Origin: Calothrix brevissima NIES-22
GTDB lineage: Bacteria; Cyanobacteriota; Cyanobacteriia; Cyanobacteriales; Nostocaceae
Assembly (NCBI RefSeq): GCF_002367995.1
Contig: NZ_AP018207.1
Location: 2,711,083-2,775,082 of the forward strand
Direction of reading: 5' to 3'
Length of the DNA stretch: 64,000 bases
The number at the start of each line of letters is the position of its first letter. Position 1 is the stretch's first letter. Of this stretch, positions 60,188 to 64,000 are shown one piece after another. The translations under genes were made by a program, and so were the position numbers. The notes under the pieces were generated by a model. It saw nothing but the letters and a program-made list of their open reading frames with translations. It was not told where the DNA came from and ran no database searches.

Positions 60188-60391
60188 ATGCTCTATAAAG
60201 TTCCATTACTCCTGACACCCCAACCTGAAGGGGGATTTACTGTCACATCACCCTTGCTACCAGAATTGGTTACTGAGGGGAATACAGTTGAGGAGGCTTT
60301 AACAAATGTTAAAGATGCTTTGGCTGCTGTAGTCGAAGCTTATGAGGATTTGGGACGACTCTTACCAATCAATATGCAATTTGCCAGCTAG
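60188..60391 (+). CDS. hicB: HicB-type antitoxin, orphan
   Basis: 67 residues from ATG 60188. HicB/UPF0150 fold: YKVPLLLTPQPEGGFTVTSP, LLPELVTEGNTVEEALTNVKDALAAVVEAYEDLGR. HicB antitoxins normally pair with HicA. No hicA follows, and the chain ends at LPINMQFAS, seemingly 10-15 residues short of close relatives that carry a longer tail. It may be an antitoxin remnant or a solitary regulator. Confidence 0.85.
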   Translation: MLYKVPLLLTPQPEGGFTVTSPLLPELVTEGNTVEEALTNVKDALAAVVEAYEDLGRLLPINMQFAS

Positions 60392-60534
60392 ATATTAATT
60401 GGGAGGTTTTCAATAATAGATTCGTAATTACTGAAATGTAAAAGCAAACAGACAAATTGAAAAAACAATATGCCTGTTTGCTAATTGAAATTAAATTTAT
60501 TTATATAATGCAGTGACTAGTGATAGAAAAAATA

Positions 60535-63500
60535 TCAATCTGTGCGCCTTTTGCTATTTGCACCACGGCGTCTTGATATGTTGCTTTGTTTTGGAGAATT
60601 TGTATTACCTTTCAAACCTTGATTTATATCCGCATCATTTTTTGGGTTATAACCAGTACTTGGTAAGTTAATAGCCCCCAAAACACTAAGTACATACACA
60701 TCGCGATCTGTCAGACCTCGTGCTCCTGCAAGATCTGCATCTTTCCAAAGTCTTAGCAAACTAGGTTCTTCACTGGAAGTAATGTCACCAGTTGCAAGCT
60801 CAATGCTAAAACACTCGTCTTCAATGGTTAGAAGATGAAGCAGATTATCATCTTTTGTATAATGAAGAATAAAGAGAGATTGGATTTGCTTTATCCAGCT
60901 TGGTGATCCATCTACATCTATATAAGCAATTAAAATATGACCATTTTGAGCACGAATAGGAAGAGCATCTGCAAATTCTCCATCTCCTTCCCAGGGATAA
61001 AAAAAGCGAATAGCAGGTAAAGCTTTGGGAGATATCATACGGTGTTGAGAGTCAATAAGTAGTCCCTTAATCCAACTATCAAGCCGATTCAAGTTAATAT
61101 TATTCAAATTGCTATTTTGCAAATTCGTTCTGTACATTAAAGTTTGACGATCAAATGTATTACTACTTAAATCGGCATTTTTAAGATTACATCCTGTTAG
61201 ATCACCTAGTGATAAGTCAGCTTGCTGCAAATTTACTCCCTCCAGATCCTCGTTTTGTAAAGCTTTACGATTGTATTTGCACAATATAGTTACAACATTA
61301 CCCCCAACTACACTTAATTCTTCTACAGATTTATTACGTGTTTTTCTTATAATAGAAAGTAATTTTCGTGTTACATACTCTTTGTTAGGAGATAACATAT
61401 TAGCTATCAGTTCAAGAACCGCTGTTTGGTTATTAAAAGTGGAAGACAGCCGTAAGCGAGAATTAAATACTGTTGTTAATGCCTCTTTACCAACTGTCTC
61501 TTTAAGTAAAGTTATTTCTTCGGTAATAAAACTTTTCAATGGAGCAATAAGACCCACTTCTCCATTTTCATTACATTGACGACGGAAATAAGATGACCAA
61601 GTATATTCGCATGGTTCATCATTACTTAAGTATGATTGTTCTTGAGCTAGCTCCATAAAGTCTGGAGCCAATACTCCTAATTCAGCAGCAAATTTATAAG
61701 CTACAAAAAATTCTAATAGTGAACGATGAGCTGGCATATAATCACCATCTGCATTACGAATAAGCATTGTTTGACCCATCATATCGTAATGCCAGTGATC
61801 AAGATTTTTCTGCTCTTGCACAACTCCTCCAAACAAACGACGTAATCGCTCAGGGAAAAGCCGATAATTAAGGCTCATCTGATCATTAGAAAGCATTTCC
61901 CATGACAATTCACATAAGAAATAAAGCTTGTCAGCCAATGATGTAAAAGTTCGTTCTGCCTTAATGTCCCACTTCATTTTTTCCCTCACTGCATAAAGGT
62001 AGATACGAGACATATCAATTGCTTTTCCTGCTTCAATCTCTGGTAATGCTTCTAAGATTAACTCCGTCATGACTGGGCGACGAGCTAAATCTAAAAGCTG
62101 AGGATTGCCCATAATCTCTTCTACTGTGGAAACCCCAGCTCTAAAAGAAAGTACTTGACGAATCTGTTCATCATTGAATTTTTCTAATTCCAGTACCTCA
62201 AACTGAGGAGGCTCTCCGGTTAGAGCAGCAATTGAAGCTTTTAACTCAGCATTCAGTAGAGCACGACCTTCTTTAGCCTCTGGGAAATGCTCAGTGCGAC
62301 AAGTTAAAATCGCTTTAGATCCAGGAACAACAACTCTAGCCAATTCCCAAAAATTATTAATCATCTTTTGGCTATCTACTCTGTCTGCCATCTCATCAAA
62401 ACCATCAAAGATGAGCAGCAATTTACCCATACGATTTAATTGCTCGAATACAGAGTAACCAGGTAATGGTATTTCATATTTACGGAAAAAGAACTCTGAA
62501 AACAAAGATTCAACACTAACGGCTTTAGCATAATCGCGTAGGGGAATCACCAGTGGTATACGAGGTCTTTCAATTCCCTGTTCTTTTGCAGTTCGATATT
62601 CTTGTAATGCTGTCCAAGCATAATGTAAAGTTAGCCAAGTCTTACCAGTACCAAACTCACCCAGAATTGAAATATGCTCCTTGGATGGATCGTCTAACCA
62701 GCGATCAATATAACCCTCTATCCAACCATCATTAGCGCCATATTTGCTAACACCTATTTTCGTCTTAGTAGCTGGATCGAATTCGTCTTTAGTACAAGCC
62801 AAAGGGACGTACATTTTATCGATACCCTTTCGTTTAACTTCAGCTTCCAACCAGTCGAGATACTTGCTAAAATCAGCATCTTGATCTAAAAGCTCATCAA
62901 AGGTATAGCAAAATATTACGTCTTGATTTTCTTTCTCTTTGACTGCATCACGGGCAGCAGGGCTAATTCGACGGGCTGCAACTAGCCAACCCTCTTTGGT
63001 CTTTAGTTCATCTACAGCTTTTCGTAAACCTACAACATCAGCTAGTTTTGCCTCTCCCTCAACACCACGCACTAGGATACGGTCATAACCACGCCTTACT
63101 GGAATTTTAATAATTAGCTCGAAATAAGTTTCTTCCTCAACTTCATAACTTTCTATTTCATATTTCAATGCTGTGAACCAAGATCTCATTTGTTGAGCCA
63201 GAATAAAATTTCTAACTTTGCCAACACTGGAATCATTACCAGGTTGAAATGCTTGGTAATTTTGTGCTTGTAAAGCGAGTTCTAGTAAGATATCTTGGGG
63301 TTTTGCTAATCTAGCTAGTTGATCCTGTATATCTAAAACGCTTCGTTGTAAATTATCAAGTTTCTGCTCCCTAACAACTTCTGCTGGATTGCGCGTTCTT
63401 CGTGTGACATCTAGAAAATGCATTGCAAAGGTTGCGAATTCCGATAGCGGTTCAATGCTTATCTCTTTAATCTGATCTCCCAGAGCATATCCATCTATAA

Positions 63501-63807
63501 AATCCTGTCCCTTTCTCAGCAGAATTGAAGGATCATTTTGCTCAAATGCTTCACGAAATGCCTGCCGAATTTCATCTTGCCTAAATAGTTCCAAAACTGG
63601 CTCAGGCTTCCCGACTCCATACTCTACAAGTGTGTAAGCATAAACACCAGCAAAATCAGCAGGTGGATGCTCAGGGTTAAATTTAAACTGTTTTAATAGC
63701 TTGATTACGGCCTCATTACGTTCTAGCTTATTTTTTATTGGTGTAGCTGCTAAACTAGCGATCGTTGTGAAAATTTTTGTTAATTGAGGAAATTCAGCAG
63801 ATGTCAT
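60535..63807 (-). CDS. NACHT-type STAND NTPase with restriction-endonuclease-like and pentapeptide regions
   Basis: 1090 residues. N-terminal part ~1-190 unknown, helical. Residues ~225-320 resemble a restriction-endonuclease (Mrr-like) fold: D242 (YDRILVR), E252-x-K254 (GEAKLAD), then LVAARRISPAARDAV. NACHT NTPase: Walker A GEFGTGKT (383-390), Walker B LLLIFDGFDEM (463-473), arginine-containing sensor CRTEHF (503-508), winged-helix mark AHRSLLEFFVAYKFA (693-707). Pentapeptide repeats ~854-905 (LEGVNLQQADLSLGDLTGCN). The C-terminus ~930-1090 is not recognised. Such bacterial NLR-like proteins are known anti-phage effectors; here that is inference. Confidence 0.88.
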   Translation of the reverse strand: MTSAEFPQLTKIFTTIASLAATPIKNKLERNEAVIKLLKQFKFNPEHPPADFAGVYAYTLVEYGVGKPEPVLELFRQDEIRQAFREAFEQNDPSILLRKGQDFIDGYALGDQIKEISIEPLSEFATFAMHFLDVTRRTRNPAEVVREQKLDNLQRSVLDIQDQLARLAKPQDILLELALQAQNYQAFQPGNDSSVGKVRNFILAQQMRSWFTALKYEIESYEVEEETYFELIIKIPVRRGYDRILVRGVEGEAKLADVVGLRKAVDELKTKEGWLVAARRISPAARDAVKEKENQDVIFCYTFDELLDQDADFSKYLDWLEAEVKRKGIDKMYVPLACTKDEFDPATKTKIGVSKYGANDGWIEGYIDRWLDDPSKEHISILGEFGTGKTWLTLHYAWTALQEYRTAKEQGIERPRIPLVIPLRDYAKAVSVESLFSEFFFRKYEIPLPGYSVFEQLNRMGKLLLIFDGFDEMADRVDSQKMINNFWELARVVVPGSKAILTCRTEHFPEAKEGRALLNAELKASIAALTGEPPQFEVLELEKFNDEQIRQVLSFRAGVSTVEEIMGNPQLLDLARRPVMTELILEALPEIEAGKAIDMSRIYLYAVREKMKWDIKAERTFTSLADKLYFLCELSWEMLSNDQMSLNYRLFPERLRRLFGGVVQEQKNLDHWHYDMMGQTMLIRNADGDYMPAHRSLLEFFVAYKFAAELGVLAPDFMELAQEQSYLSNDEPCEYTWSSYFRRQCNENGEVGLIAPLKSFITEEITLLKETVGKEALTTVFNSRLRLSSTFNNQTAVLELIANMLSPNKEYVTRKLLSIIRKTRNKSVEELSVVGGNVVTILCKYNRKALQNEDLEGVNLQQADLSLGDLTGCNLKNADLSSNTFDRQTLMYRTNLQNSNLNNINLNRLDSWIKGLLIDSQHRMISPKALPAIRFFYPWEGDGEFADALPIRAQNGHILIAYIDVDGSPSWIKQIQSLFILHYTKDDNLLHLLTIEDECFSIELATGDITSSEEPSLLRLWKDADLAGARGLTDRDVYVLSVLGAINLPSTGYNPKNDADINQGLKGNTNSPKQSNISRRRGANSKRRTD

Positions 63808-63916
63808 AAGCTTTTATGCGTTTTGAAGTATAAAGCATTTGGCACATTTTATACGTTTCTACTTCATAACGCACAATGCTCTTTCGTAACAAAGTTAATG
63901 AGCAGCGATCGCTCTT

Positions 63917-64000
63917 TCAATCAAAGCTATTTTCTTCAAACACCACACCGCGATAAATTTCCGCCATTGGTAATTCAATTCCCACTGAATCCAAGGGAAT
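63917..64000 (-). CDS. Uma2 family protein, C-terminal end (partial)
   Basis: Last 27 codons of a minus-strand gene running off the right edge: IPLDSVGIELPMAEIYRGVV then FEENSFD and TGA. The ELPMAEIY-type ending is common in Uma2/DUF820 proteins. Third Uma2 gene of the window. Assignment rests on a short stretch only. Confidence 0.6.
   Translation of the reverse strand: MPLDSVGIELPMAEIYRGVVFEENSFD

Noticed and set aside
1-64000. tRNA, rRNA or intact insertion sequences
   Set aside because: I read the intergenic regions for cloverleaf-type and transposase-type sequence and found none; a covariance search could still reveal small RNAs.

Overview
The window comes from a filamentous, very probably heterocyst-forming cyanobacterium of the Nostocales. 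The evidence is a split-intein dnaE-N gene, a cyanobacterial-length chlH, a HetZ-family protein, many GCGATCGC (HIP1) octamers, and abundant 7-bp short tandem repeats between genes. Base composition is moderately AT-rich. I saw no rRNA, tRNA, CRISPR array or intact insertion sequence. No single replicon-defining feature is visible, but the gene content is chromosomal.

Layout. 1-4 kb: 3' part of dnaE-N, carrying an internal homing-endonuclease intein and the N-half of the split DnaE intein, then a broken hicA fragment. 4-10 kb: a Uma2 nuclease, chlH, and a PD-(D/E)XK-like protein, all on the minus strand. 10-19 kb: a fused two-domain peptide-type ABC ATPase, an APC permease, a Uma2 protein, an acetamidase/formamidase, a half-size TauE/SafE permease, an unknown protein and a sucrase/ferredoxin-like protein. 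20-28 kb: a large unknown protein, a YbhN-type membrane protein, two related lipoproteins, larC, a Sua5/YrdC protein and a HetZ-family protein. 28-30 kb: a PD-(D/E)XK nuclease facing a D12-class adenine methyltransferase, a possible restriction-modification pair, separated by a 271-bp tandem duplication. 30-33 kb: DUF751, rbfA, a DUF4327 protein and small unknown proteins.

33.8-38.3 kb is a minus-strand tetrapyrrole cluster: heme oxygenase, HemN (oxygen-independent coproporphyrinogen oxidase) and a BchE-type radical SAM cyclase. These gene types suggest a low-oxygen or anoxic programme. A palindrome sits just ahead of the first gene. 39-44.6 kb is a plus-strand set of small stress-type genes: DUF6335 (minus strand), DUF2267, a PfpI-ferritin-like fusion, SRPBCC, a repeat-bearing exported protein, a zinc alcohol dehydrogenase and a cupin. 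It includes a relic of a second dehydrogenase gene. 45-60 kb holds an FHA-PAS-GAF-GGDEF-EAL protein, an SLH protein, rpiA, a TPR protein, an aldo/keto reductase, a CNNM/CorC-type protein, mfd and an orphan HicB.

The window ends with a 1090-residue minus-strand NACHT NTPase that has a restriction-endonuclease-like N-terminal region and a short pentapeptide-repeat stretch. It is the best candidate for an under-described immune (anti-phage) protein. A Uma2 gene tail lies at the right edge.

Two themes recur. First, small mobile or expanding repeats enter coding sequence: 7-bp repeats inside mfd, a 36-bp repeat in bchE, and repeats supplying a stop codon. Second, there are gene relics, namely hicA, an Rpn-type tail, the alcohol dehydrogenase tail and a duplicated methyltransferase tail.
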